Origin: Actinokineospora spheciospongiae
Lineage (GTDB): Bacteria; Actinomycetota; Actinomycetes; Mycobacteriales; Pseudonocardiaceae
NCBI RefSeq assembly: GCF_000564855.1
Contig: NZ_AYXG01000039.1
Span: forward strand, 35,370-99,369
Direction of reading: 5' to 3'
Length of the DNA stretch: 64,000 nucleotides
Position numbers and translations under genes: made by a program. The notes under the pieces are model-generated. The model was not told where the DNA came from. It did no database searches and saw only the letters and a program-made list of their open reading frames with translations. How positions within the stretch are numbered: position 1 is the first letter of the stretch; the number at the start of each line of letters is the position of its first letter. Positions 27,122-34,946 of the stretch are shown here, piece by piece.

Positions 27122-27436
27122 TCACGGGGTGTGCTCGTGCACGAGGGCGCAGCCGTCGAGCTTGGCCACCGGGGTGACCGCGGCGCGGACCCGGCGGGTG
27201 GCGGCGGTGGAGGCCAGCAGCGCGCCTGCGGCCACGGCGGCGCGCACCCGGGGGTTGGCGGTGCCGACCCAGGCCGCAGCGGTGGCGGCGACCAGCGCCA
27301 GCCGGGCCGCCTCGGCGACGCGGGCGGGTTCGGTGGCCAGCGTGCGCGCCAGAGTGCGGCGCAGGTCGGTGCGGCGCAGGTCGGTGCGGCTCGGTTCGGT
27401 GCGGCTCGGTTCGGTGCGGCTCGGTTCGGCGGCCAT
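27122..27436 (-). CDS. Small holin-like protein coupled to the amidase
   Basis: 104 residues; its ATG overlaps the amidase stop (ATGA), so it is translated with the endolysin-like gene. The N-terminus is a repeat (EPSRT three times, then DLRRT twice), followed by two Ala-rich hydrophobic stretches (about 43-60 and 66-80) separated by a short polar loop. This size, layout and partner suggest a holin or holin-like membrane protein, but there is no clear family motif. It could also be a small membrane protein without lytic function. Confidence 0.6.
   Translation of the reverse strand: MAAEPSRTEPSRTEPSRTDLRRTDLRRTLARTLATEPARVAEAARLALVAATAAAWVGTANPRVRAAVAAGALLASTAATRRVRAAVTPVAKLDGCALVHEHTP
27356..27430 (-). 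repeat. 15-bp in-frame tandem repeats (3 + 2 copies)
   Basis: Read on the minus strand, three copies of GAACCGAGCCGCACC are followed by two copies of the variant GACCTGCGCCGCACC. They encode EPSRT x3 and DLRRT x2 at the start of the holin-like protein. The 15-base period keeps the frame, so copy number can change without breaking the gene. Confidence 0.85.
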
Positions 27437-28335
27437 CAGCCCACCATCCGGCGGGCGGCGTCGTCGTTGACGGCCTTGGCCAGGGCGGCGTAGTCGATCT
27501 CCACCTTGAGGCCGCCGCGGGCGATCAGCTCGGCGGCGAGGCGGGCGTGGTCGATGGTGGCACCGGCCTCGGCGGCGGCCTCGGCGGCGGCGATGCGCTC
27601 GACGAGGTAGTTGCCGTCCAAGGTGTCCAGGGCGGTTGCCGGGGTCGCGCCCTTGGTGCCCTCGGCCACCTCGCGAGGACCGTTCGGACCCGTGACGAAC
27701 CAGCGCTGGCGGCAGAAGCCGAACACGCGGTTGAACAGGGCGCGCTGCTCGGAGCTGGAGAGTGCGGACAAGAAACCGTCCTCCTGGGGCGGGGGTGGGG
27801 TGGGAGGGGCGCCGACCTGGGCGCGGAACCGGGCCATGCCGCCCGGCCAGGTGTTGATGTCGATCTTGCGGCTGGTCCACTCGGAGTGGCCGATGACCCG
27901 GGCGGCGGGGAACCGGTAGTGCGCCGACAGCGCCGCGCACAGCCGGGGGTAGGCGGCCAGTTGCGCGGCGGGCCAGGTGCCGGAGCCCTCGCACTCGATG
28001 CCGACCAGGTTGGCGTTGCCGTTGGCCCCGACGCCCGCGAGGTAGCCCTCCCCGGCGTGGTAGGCCAGCCCGGCGGCGATGACGTAGACCGTGCCGTCGC
28101 GGCCGAGGCCGAGGTTGGCCAGCGGTCCGGGCAGACCGGCGCGACCGTCGCGCACGATACCCAGCGACGGGTAGTCCTCGCCGGGGCGCACGGCGGGACC
28201 GGTGGCGGTCCAGTGGCAGACGACGCCCTTCACCGAGGTCATCGGGCCGTGCCCGCGGCCGGTCCACGAGCCGCACTCCACGACGCGCAGCCCGGACTTC
28301 CGCACGGCCTGGGCGAGGTCGGTCAGGTACGGCAC
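27436..28335 (-). CDS. N-acetylmuramoyl-L-alanine amidase, phage endolysin-like
   Basis: 299 residues from the GTG at 28335, chosen because GAGGAG lies seven bases upstream. The amidase_2/PGRP fold is clear: VVCHWTATGP (zinc His), GTVYVIAAGLAYHAGEG, NLVGIECEG and the IGHSEWTSRKIDINTWPGG region with further zinc and catalytic residues. After it come a Pro linker and a C-terminal region (LFNRVFGFCRQRWFV, then an Ala-rich coiled-coil-like tail) of the kind seen in actinophage endolysins. No signal peptide is visible, so export would need a holin. With the coupled holin-like gene it forms a lysis pair without other phage genes nearby. Confidence 0.88.
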   Translation of the reverse strand: MPYLTDLAQAVRKSGLRVVECGSWTGRGHGPMTSVKGVVCHWTATGPAVRPGEDYPSLGIVRDGRAGLPGPLANLGLGRDGTVYVIAAGLAYHAGEGYLAGVGANGNANLVGIECEGSGTWPAAQLAAYPRLCAALSAHYRFPAARVIGHSEWTSRKIDINTWPGGMARFRAQVGAPPTPPPPQEDGFLSALSSSEQRALFNRVFGFCRQRWFVTGPNGPREVAEGTKGATPATALDTLDGNYLVERIAAAEAAAEAGATIDHARLAAELIARGGLKVEIDYAALAKAVNDDAARRMVG

Positions 28336-28594
28336 GGCACGGCTCCTCACGGTTCCCCGTCGACACGGTCCACCCGGAGTCCGGCCCCGGCGGTGGCGCC
28401 CGGGGTTCCCGATCCCCGGCGCGGCAAGGTGACCGACCGCGCACCGACCGGAGTGGACGGTGCGCGGTCGAGCGGTCCTCTTCGGAGGCAAGTGTCGTTC
28501 CGCCGCCGACCGGGGTTACGCCCGTTACCCCGTCGTGATGAAACTGCTCTCCGGGTTCCGCTGCCGGATCACCGGGCGCGACCGCGCCCCGGCC
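28336..28594. other. Intergenic, upstream of the amidase
   Basis: 259 bases between the amidase start and the end of the ADP-ribosylglycohydrolase gene. It should carry the amidase promoter on the minus strand and the 3' end of the other gene. I see no convincing coding frame, terminator hairpin or operator. Confidence 0.4.
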
Positions 28595-29458
28595 TCACGG
28601 TCCGACCGGTTCGCACCGGTCGAGCCAGTCGGCGGGAACGTCGTCGAGCCCGGTGCGGGCGGCGACGACACCGCCGACGACGGCGCAGGTCGTGTCGACG
28701 TCACCGCCCGCCGCGGCGGTGGCCCACAGCGCCTCGACGAGGTCGTCGAGGTGCCGGGCGGCGCACCACAGCGCGAACGGGACCGTGTCCGCGGCGGAGA
28801 TCCGGCGGCCGGTGCCCAGCGTCCCGCCCGCGTTGCGCGGGTCGGTGCCGAAGCCGACGCGGGCCGCCCGCAGCAGCCCGTCGCGCACCCGCCCGGCGGG
28901 CACCCGCTCCAGCACAGCCGGGATCAACCCCTCCCCGGGGGTGTCGCGACCGGCGGCGACGGCGGCGGCCAAGGCGACCGCGACCGCCCCGGCGGCCCCC
29001 TCCGGGTGGGCGTGGGTGACCTCGGCCGACCGCACCGCCGCCGCGGCCACGCGGTCGAGATCGTCGGCGAACCAGGCGCCCAGCGGGGCGACCCGCATGG
29101 CCGCGCCGTTGCCCCACGAGCCCGCGCCGCCGAACGCCGCCCCCGCGGCCGCGCGCCACGGCACCCCGGCGCCGAGGGCGGCGAGGACGTCGTGCATCGA
29201 TGCCCCGTAGTGGCGGTGGGGGTCGCGGGCGTAGGCGGCGGCGAACCCGGCCGCCAGCGCGTCCCGGTCGACCTCCCCGTGCTCGACGAGCACCCGGTGC
29301 AGCACCAGGGCCATCGCGGTGTCGTCGGTCCACGGCCAGGGGACCGGCGCGACCCGGCGGGACGGCAGGTCGCCCAGCGGCCGGAACCAGGTCTGCCCGA
29401 AGCGGTCGCCCAGCGCCAGGCCGCGCAGGGAGTCGAGGGCGGCGGGAGGTCCGGTCAC
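28595..29458 (-). CDS. ADP-ribosylglycohydrolase (DraG/ARH family)
   Basis: 287 residues from the GTG at 29458; a longer frame runs back through the promoter of the divergent gene. The all-helical ARH fold is supported by LRGLALGDRFGQ at the start, the metal-binding WTDDTAMAL, GSWGNGAAMRVAPLG and the late GGDVDTTCAVVGG. The paired TDD and DxD motifs hold two Mg ions, and family members remove ADP-ribose from proteins or small molecules. It is divergent from an SRPBCC gene with only 75 bases between them. The substrate is unknown. Confidence 0.93.
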   Translation of the reverse strand: MTGPPAALDSLRGLALGDRFGQTWFRPLGDLPSRRVAPVPWPWTDDTAMALVLHRVLVEHGEVDRDALAAGFAAAYARDPHRHYGASMHDVLAALGAGVPWRAAAGAAFGGAGSWGNGAAMRVAPLGAWFADDLDRVAAAAVRSAEVTHAHPEGAAGAVAVALAAAVAAGRDTPGEGLIPAVLERVPAGRVRDGLLRAARVGFGTDPRNAGGTLGTGRRISAADTVPFALWCAARHLDDLVEALWATAAAGGDVDTTCAVVGGVVAARTGLDDVPADWLDRCEPVGP

Positions 29459-29521
29459 GGGCAGAGGGTGCGCCGCGCCCCGCCCCGCGCGCACCCGCTT
29501 TTCCGGTCCGCCCGGGACCGG

Positions 29522-29527
29522 TACGGT
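29522..29527 (+). promoter_or_regulatory. -10 hexamer TACGGT of a leaderless gene
   Basis: TACGGT ends exactly seven bases before the GTG at 29534, so transcription would start at the first base of the start codon. The spacer CGGCGC is identical to the one at 57049-57054. Confidence 0.6.
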
Positions 29528-29533
29528 CGGCGC

Positions 29534-29995
29534 GTGCACTCGACTCGGGTTTCGCGGGTGGTCAACGCACCGCGCGCGGCGGTCTACCGGGCGCTGCTGG
29601 ACCCCGCCGCGGTCGCGCGGTGGCGCGTGCCGGACGGGATGACCGGGCACGTGCACGGGTTCGACGCCCGCGAGGGCGGCGCCTTCCGGGTGTCGCTGAC
29701 CTACGACGTGCCGGACGGGACGGGCAAGTCGTCGTCGGGCACCGACACCTACCGCGGGCACTTCGCCGAGCTGGTGCCCGGCGAGCGGGTGGTGGAGGTG
29801 CTGGAGTTCGAGACCGACGACCCGGACCTGGCCGGGGTGATGACGATGACGACCAGCCTGGCCGAGTCGGGCGGCGCCACCGTGGTCACGATCGTCCACG
29901 AAGGACTCCCCGACAGCGTCGCCCCCGCCGACAACGAGGCGGGGACCCGGATGGCCCTGGCCAACCTCGCCGCCCTGGTCGAACCCCGCGGCTGA
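29534..29995 (+). CDS. SRPBCC (AHSA1/START-like) domain protein
   Basis: 153 residues, GTG start with leaderless promoter geometry. The helix-grip fold is recognisable: RVVNAPRAAVYRALLDPAAVARW at the start, GFDAREGGAFRVSLTY, GHFAELVPGERVVEVLEFE and the late helix NEAGTRMALANLAALVE. These proteins bind hydrophobic ligands in a central pocket. No catalytic residue can be assigned. It is a single-gene unit with a 270-base gap after it. Confidence 0.9.
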   Translation: MHSTRVSRVVNAPRAAVYRALLDPAAVARWRVPDGMTGHVHGFDAREGGAFRVSLTYDVPDGTGKSSSGTDTYRGHFAELVPGERVVEVLEFETDDPDLAGVMTMTTSLAESGGATVVTIVHEGLPDSVAPADNEAGTRMALANLAALVEPRG

Positions 29996-30265
29996 CCGGG
30001 CGGCGACGCCGCGATTCCGCGGTGGTCAAGGATTCCCAAACAGCCCGGTAAATCCGGAAGAATCGAACCGGCCGGGTCGGCGAATTCGCTTTCCGAGATC
30101 ATTCCCGTCACCCACCGTGCAGCGGAAAACCCCTGCACCCGGCCCCGAATGCACGGATCGAGTGATATACCGGACCCCGCCTTCCGAAGTCCGGAATGCC
30201 TAGTATTCTTCGACCTCGCGCGGGCGGGTGGGCGAACACCCCGCGACAAAACCACGGGGGGCGTC
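29996..30265 (+). promoter_or_regulatory. AT-richer intergenic region before the PP2C phosphatase
   Basis: 270 bases with clearly lower G+C than the surroundings. It contains GTGATATACC near 30162 and TAGTAT at 30201-30206. The latter would start a leader of about 53 bases before the GTG at 30266. Near 30015 CCGCGATTCCGCGG can form a short hairpin that may end the SRPBCC transcript. No gene is apparent. Confidence 0.45.
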
Positions 30266-31012
30266 GTGCAGGTGAGCACGCTGAGCGGGGCGGCCGGGAG
30301 CAGGACCGGTCGCCGCCGCCGGGTCAACCACGACGTGGCGCACCTGGGGCTGGGCCCGCTGCTGGCGGTGGTCGCCGACGGCCTCGGCTCCAGCCCCGGC
30401 AGCGCCCACGCGAGCCGCACGGCGGTGGAGCTGCTGATCGGGCACGCGGGTGGCGGCGTGGACGGGCTGCGCGCCGCCGTGGTCGCCGCCCACGAGCGCG
30501 CCGCCACGCACGCCGCCGGGAACACCACCTTCGCGGGCTGCGCGCTGACCGCCCTGGCCGAGTGCGCGGACGGGTTCTGGGTGGTGCACCTCGGGGGTTC
30601 GCGGCTGTACCGGTTGCGCCGCGGCCTGCTGGAGCTGCTGACCACCGACCACACCATGGCCTGGCTGGACACCGTGCACAGCCCGCCCCCGTTCGGTCCT
30701 CCCGCGACCAACCCGACCCGCCGCCACCTGACCCGCTACGTCGGCCACTTCGACCGCCCGGCCCCGGACCTGCTCCGGCTGGACGTGGCGGGCGGCGACG
30801 TCCTGCTGCTGTGCTCCGACGGCGTCTCCGGGCAGGTCCCGCACACCCGCATCGCGGAGGTCCTGGGCTCCCCCGGCGCCCCGGAGGCGATGGTGGCGAC
30901 CCTGCTGGCGGACGCGGAAGCCGCGGGCGGCGAGGACAACGCCACCGCGGTCGTGGTCCGCGCGGACCGCCACGCCCCGGCGGGCACCCCACCGCAGCTC
31001 AGCAGGCGCTGA
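30266..31012 (+). CDS. PP2C-type protein phosphatase
   Basis: 248 residues from a GTG after CACGGGGGGC. PP2C motifs in order: RVNHD (the usual R-x-x-N-E/Q-D, here with His), VVADGLGS with the metal-binding DG, LLLCSDGVSG and GGEDNATAVVV. The missing Glu in the first motif may alter metal binding. There is no membrane segment, so it is a cytosolic Ser/Thr phosphatase that could oppose kinases such as the one at 18229-19041. It converges with and overlaps by 14 bases the 3' end of the next gene. Confidence 0.92.
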   Translation: MQVSTLSGAAGSRTGRRRRVNHDVAHLGLGPLLAVVADGLGSSPGSAHASRTAVELLIGHAGGGVDGLRAAVVAAHERAATHAAGNTTFAGCALTALAECADGFWVVHLGGSRLYRLRRGLLELLTTDHTMAWLDTVHSPPPFGPPATNPTRRHLTRYVGHFDRPAPDLLRLDVAGGDVLLLCSDGVSGQVPHTRIAEVLGSPGAPEAMVATLLADAEAAGGEDNATAVVVRADRHAPAGTPPQLSRR

Positions 31013-33023
31013 CCCCGTCGGCCCACGAAGGGCGGGGCGCGCGGCTCGCGGTGGTGGCGGCGAGGATGTCCGCCGCCCAGTCGATCGGCCGGGTGTGCCC
31101 GACGGCGGCGCCGAGGCGGCGCAGGCGGGCCCGCCGCTCCCGCACGGGCAGTGCGAGCGCGGTTTCCACTGTCGACACCAGGTCCTCCGGTGACGCCGGG
31201 TCGGTGAGCAGTGCGCCCGCGGCGAGGCGTTCGGCGGCCCCCGCGCACCGGGACAGCACGAGCACGCCGGTGCCGCCGGTGGCGACCTGGGCGGCGACGA
31301 ACTCCAGGGCGGTGAGGTTCATGCCGTCGCGCAGCGAGGTCACCCAGAACACGTCGGCGGCGGCGTACTGGCGGACGACCTCCGGGAACGGCAGGCCGGG
31401 CAGGTGCTCCACCGGCCGCCAGGTGCCGGTGGACCACCGCCGGTTCACCTCGGCGACCCGGCGCGCGAGGTCCCGCCCGGTCGTGTCGTAGGCGGTGACG
31501 CCCGGTTCCGGCGGCGGGCACACCAGCCGGAAGACCAGTTCGCCGCGCAGGTCCGGGCGGCGGCGCAGCAGCTCGTCGACCGCGTCGACCTTGGCCACCG
31601 GCGCCTTGGCGTAGTCGAGGCGCTCCACCGACAGCACCAGGCGCGGGGTCCGGTCCGGCGCGTGCGCGCGGGCCAGGTCCGCCACCAGCGGCCGGTCGAT
31701 CCCCAGCGGGTGCACCCCGACCGCGGGCCCGCCCGGGACCGCGCGGCGGAAGTTCTCGGCGAAACCGCGGGTGTGGAACCCCGCCCAGTCCAACCGGGTC
31801 AGCGACTCCCGGACCTCCTCGGCCACCGGGAGCCGGTCGAACACGGCCGGTTCCGGGAACGGGGTGTGGTGGAACAGCCCCACCACCAGGTCGGGTCGGG
31901 CGGCGCGCAGCAGGCCGGGGACGAGCCAGAGGTTGTAGTCGTGCAGCCACACCACCGCCCCGGGCCGGGCGAGCGCGCTGACGTGCTCGGCGAAGCGCTC
32001 GCTGACCCCGCGGTGCACCGACCACGCCCGCGCGTCGAACCGCAGCAGGTCCGGGCGCGACACCAGGACCGGCCACAGGGTTTCCTTGCAGGCGCGGTGC
32101 ACGGAGTCCGACCACTGGGCGCGGGTCAGCGGCAGGAACGCCAGCGGCAGGCCGGTGCCGTGGTCGTCGGTGCGGGTGTGGACGGCCGTGGTCGCCCACA
32201 CCGCGTCCAGGCCCTGGGCGAACAGGGAGGTCAGCGTGGGCAGGATGCCGTTGGGGCTGCCGGGTGGGCGCCACCCGCCCGGCGTGGGCACGACCGGGGG
32301 CCGGTGGTAGCCGACGACCAGCGGCCCGCGGTCGTCGACCCAGCCCAGGGCGCGCAGTTCGGCGAGGATCGCCGCCGCCCCGGCCTGCCCGGGGCGGTGC
32401 GTGGCGCCGGGGCCGACGGCGGCGGTCAGGCCCGGTTCGGCGCCGCCCACGACCACACCGCGCGCGCCGGTGGTGAACAGCGACAGGTCGTTGAGCGAGT
32501 CACCGGCCACCAGGACGTCGGTCATCGACCACCCCCGGTGGGCGGCCAGGGCGCGCAGCGCGGCGCCCTTGTCGACCCCGCGCGGGAGCACGTCGAGGAA
32601 GCGGCCACCGGAGTGCAGCAGGTCGCACCCGAGCGCGCGGACCGCCTCGACCAGCTCGGCGGTGACCTCCTCGGCAAGGTAGGAGCAGCGCCCCTCCTGC
32701 GGCACGCCTTCCTGGTACGCCAACGGAAAACCGCGCAGCGCGGCCCGCACGCGCGCCGCCCCCGGCCACCCCCGGCGCAGCGGGTCCTGCACCTCGGGGA
32801 CGGTCCGCAGGGACCCGTCGTACACCGTCGCGCCCACGTCGCCGATCACCCAGGCGGGCCGGGGCACGAGCGGGTCGCGCAGCACCTCGGCGACGGAGGC
32901 CCGCCCGCGCCCGGTGGCGAACACGACGGTGATGTCCGGGGTGAGCGCCGCCAGCAGCGCGGCGCGCTCGGCGGGTGTCCCGGCCAGCAGCGTCCCGTCC
33001 AGGTCCGTGACCAGCACCGGCAT
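30999..33023 (-). CDS. Bifunctional glucosylglycerol-phosphate phosphatase/synthase (HAD + GT20)
   Basis: 674 residues. The N-terminus is a HAD phosphatase of the Cof/SPP type (DLDGTLL at 7-13, later VLVAGDSLNDLSLF). From about 235 it is a GT20 glycosyltransferase: HDYNLWLVPG, WAGFHTRGFAENF, VHPLGIDRP, SVERLDYAKAP, and DGMNLTALEFVAAQ. This order, phosphatase first, is the GgpPS arrangement known from bacteria that make the compatible solute glucosylglycerol; OtsA/OtsB fusions normally have the synthase first. It would join ADP-glucose and glycerol-3-phosphate and then dephosphorylate. A trehalose-like product cannot be excluded. A decayed sugar-kinase gene lies upstream on the same strand. 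Confidence 0.82.
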   Translation of the reverse strand: MPVLVTDLDGTLLAGTPAERAALLAALTPDITVVFATGRGRASVAEVLRDPLVPRPAWVIGDVGATVYDGSLRTVPEVQDPLRRGWPGAARVRAALRGFPLAYQEGVPQEGRCSYLAEEVTAELVEAVRALGCDLLHSGGRFLDVLPRGVDKGAALRALAAHRGWSMTDVLVAGDSLNDLSLFTTGARGVVVGGAEPGLTAAVGPGATHRPGQAGAAAILAELRALGWVDDRGPLVVGYHRPPVVPTPGGWRPPGSPNGILPTLTSLFAQGLDAVWATTAVHTRTDDHGTGLPLAFLPLTRAQWSDSVHRACKETLWPVLVSRPDLLRFDARAWSVHRGVSERFAEHVSALARPGAVVWLHDYNLWLVPGLLRAARPDLVVGLFHHTPFPEPAVFDRLPVAEEVRESLTRLDWAGFHTRGFAENFRRAVPGGPAVGVHPLGIDRPLVADLARAHAPDRTPRLVLSVERLDYAKAPVAKVDAVDELLRRRPDLRGELVFRLVCPPPEPGVTAYDTTGRDLARRVAEVNRRWSTGTWRPVEHLPGLPFPEVVRQYAAADVFWVTSLRDGMNLTALEFVAAQVATGGTGVLVLSRCAGAAERLAAGALLTDPASPEDLVSTVETALALPVRERRARLRRLGAAVGHTRPIDWAADILAATTASRAPRPSWADGVSAC

Positions 33024-33130
33024 CGTCGCCCCCAGTCAAGCGAACGCCCGGTGACCAGGACAAGACCCCCGGGTGAAGCCGCTTCACGTTAGGACACCGC
33101 CGGGCCCGCCCACCCGTGGTGCGACGACGA

Positions 33131-33805
33131 TCACCCGCCGCTCACCCGTTCGGCGGCCTGCGCGCGGGTGGGCGCGGCGCTGGAGCCGACCCCGGTCACC
33201 GACGCCGACCCGCAGGCGACCGCCAGCGCGAGGCACGTGCGCAGGTCGGCCCCGCCCAGCAGCCCGTGCACGAACCCGGCGTCGAAGCAGTCCCCGGCGC
33301 CGGTGGTGTCCACGACGTCCACCGCGGGCGCGGGCAGCGCGCAGAACTCCTTGCCCCGCAACGCCAACGCGCCGTCCGCGCCCCGCTTGACCACCACCGT
33401 CCCCACCACCTCCGCCAGCACCCGCGCGGCGTCCTCGACGGTGGAGGCCCCGGTCAGCCGCAGCGCTTCCTCGGCGTTGGGCGCGAACACGTCCACCTGG
33501 GCGAGGACGTCCCGCACGGCCCCCAGCGCCACCGGCACGTCCTGGCAGTCCATGAACACCAGCGCCCCCGCCGCCCGCGCCCTCCCCAGTGCCCGCGCCA
33601 CCCCGGCGCCGTGGCGCAGGATGGGCAGCAGCAGCACGCGCGGGCGGTGGGCGGCCACCAGTTCCCCCAGGGGCGGTTCCACCGCCGGGTCCCGGTAGCT
33701 GACCATCGCCCGGTCCCCCGCACCCGACAGCACGGCGGTCACGTTGCGCTGCGGCCCGTCGACGGCGGTGAACCCGCTCCCGTCCAACCCTTCCCGCCGC
33801 GCGAC
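33131..33805 (-). pseudogene. N-terminally truncated PfkB-family sugar kinase
   Basis: The frame encodes the C-terminal two-thirds of a ribokinase/PfkB protein. EGLDGSGFTAVDGPQRNV is where family members are about 80-100 residues in; FAPNAEEALRLTG, VVKRGADGALAL and the catalytic DTTGAGDCFDAGFVHGLL follow. The N-terminal lid and sugar-binding GG..N region is absent, and no room is left for it: the opposite-strand metallo-hydrolase begins at 33923. A GTG at 33742 could still start a 203-residue product, but it would lack the substrate site. It lies 107 bases upstream of the glucosylglycerol gene. End coordinate approximate. Confidence 0.75.
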
Positions 33806-33910
33806 CGGACCCGGGCGGCGGGGCGCGGTCCCCGGTGGAGGACCGGAACCGGACGGGTGAACCGGGGTGCCCCTCGGCGGCGCGGGAGTGCCCCCGGCCG
33901 CTCCGGTGGG

Positions 33911-33916
33911 GATACT
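33911..33916 (+). promoter_or_regulatory. -10 hexamer GATACT of a leaderless gene
   Basis: GATACT ends seven bases before the GTG at 33923, placing the transcription start on the start codon. The first base departs from TAnnnT, so this is weaker than the other examples. Confidence 0.45.
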
Positions 33917-33922
33917 GGCCGG

Positions 33923-34720
33923 GTGGGTCCACTCGCCTTGCGGTTCGTCGGGCACTCCACCGTGCGGGTGGAGCTGGCCGGGCACGTCGTGCTGACCGAC
34001 CCGGTGCTCACCGACCGGGTGTCGGCGCTGGCGCGGGTGAGCGCGCCCAGCACCCCGGCCGACCGCGCCGACGTGGACCTGGTGCTGCTGTCGCACCTGC
34101 ACGGCGACCACGTGCACCTGCCGTCGCTGCGGCTGCTCAGCCCGCACGTGCGGGTGGTGGTGCCGCGCGGGGCGGGCGACTGGCTGCGGGCGAAGGGCGT
34201 GCGCAACGTCGACGAGCTGGCCCCGGGCGCGGAGCTGGAGCACGGCGACCTGCGGATCACCGGTGTCCCCGCCGAGCACTCTGGGCACCGGTGGGGGCCG
34301 CGGTCCACCCGGGGCCCGCAGGCCCGGGCCATGGGCCACCTGATCGACGGCGCCGGGCAGCGGGTCTACGCGGCGGGCGACACCGACCTGTTCCCGGGGA
34401 TGGCCGACCTGCGCGAGGTGGACGTGGCGCTGCTGCCGGTGTGGGGGTGGGGTCCGACGCTGGGGCCCGGGCACCTCGACCCGGTGCGCGCGGCCACCGC
34501 CGTCGAGCGCGTCCGGCCGGGGGTGGCGGTGCCGGTGCACTGGGGGACGCTGGCGCTCGCCGGGCTGCCCCGGCTGCCCGGCGGGCACGGCAGGCGGATG
34601 CGGCGGCTGCTGCACGACCCGCCGCACGAGTTCGCCGCCGCCGTCGCCGGGACCGGTGTGCCGACCCGGGTCCTGGTGACCCGACCGGGCGACGACGTGC
34701 CGCTGCCGGACCCGCGATGA
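33923..34720 (+). CDS. Metallo-beta-lactamase-fold hydrolase (UlaG-like)
   Basis: 265 residues from a GTG with leaderless promoter geometry. The zinc motif is intact (LLSHLHGDHVHLPSL), with a further His in PAEHSGHRWGP and an acidic site in AAGDTDLFPGM, then VPVHWGT. This looks like the UlaG/L-ascorbate-6-phosphate-lactonase-like branch rather than a beta-lactamase. There is no signal peptide. The last codons, PDPR and the stop TGA, form the left edge of a tandem repeat array and overlap its first ATG as ATGA. It appears to head an operon with dedA and the membrane phosphodiesterase. Confidence 0.9.
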   Translation: MGPLALRFVGHSTVRVELAGHVVLTDPVLTDRVSALARVSAPSTPADRADVDLVLLSHLHGDHVHLPSLRLLSPHVRVVVPRGAGDWLRAKGVRNVDELAPGAELEHGDLRITGVPAEHSGHRWGPRSTRGPQARAMGHLIDGAGQRVYAAGDTDLFPGMADLREVDVALLPVWGWGPTLGPGHLDPVRAATAVERVRPGVAVPVHWGTLALAGLPRLPGGHGRRMRRLLHDPPHEFAAAVAGTGVPTRVLVTRPGDDVPLPDPR

Positions 34721-34833
34721 GCGACTTCCCCGCCCTGGACCGGGCAAACCCGACCACCTCCGGAACCGGCACACCAATCCCGGTCCCGGTCACCCACTCC
34801 ACCGACCACATACCGCCGCCGGACCCGCGATGA
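34717..34833 (+). CDS. Micro-ORF 1 of a coupled relay (38 residues)
   Basis: ATG at 34717 overlaps the metallo-hydrolase stop as ATGA, and its own TGA overlaps the next ATG the same way. It starts MSDFPALDRANP, resembling the DedA start MSGFLGVDWANP, and ends HIPPPDPR. No Shine-Dalgarno sequence precedes it; only CCGGACCCGCG is there. Translation would depend on ribosomes arriving from the gene before. It could be a decayed duplicate of the DedA start with no role of its own. Confidence 0.55.
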   Translation: MSDFPALDRANPTTSGTGTPIPVPVTHSTDHIPPPDPR

Positions 34834-34946
34834 GCGGCATCCCCGCCCTGAACCGGGCAAAACCGACCACCCCCGGAACCGGCACACCAACCCCGGTCCC
34901 GGTCACCCACCCCACCAACCACATACCGCCACCGGACCCGCGATGA
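34830..34946 (+). CDS. Micro-ORF 2 of a coupled relay (38 residues)
   Basis: Same length as micro-ORF 1 and joined on both sides by ATGA. Begins MSGIPALNRAKP and ends HIPPPDPR. Eight of its nine base differences from copy 1 change the amino acid, yet length, start, stop and overlap are unchanged. That fits selection, if any, on the act of translation rather than on the peptide. Because the unit is 113 bases, each copy sits in a different frame and only the ATGA joints keep the relay open. Confidence 0.55.
   Translation: MSGIPALNRAKPTTPGTGTPTPVPVTHPTNHIPPPDPR

Noticed and set aside
28540..28700. Short rightward frame starting MKLLSGFRC upstream of the amidase
   Set aside because: It has no ribosome-binding site, runs into the antisense of the ADP-ribosylglycohydrolase gene and has no recognisable features.
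33806..34777. Upstream continuation of the PfkB frame that would make the kinase complete
   Set aside because: The continuation lies antisense to the metallo-hydrolase gene and contains no PfkB N-terminal motif.
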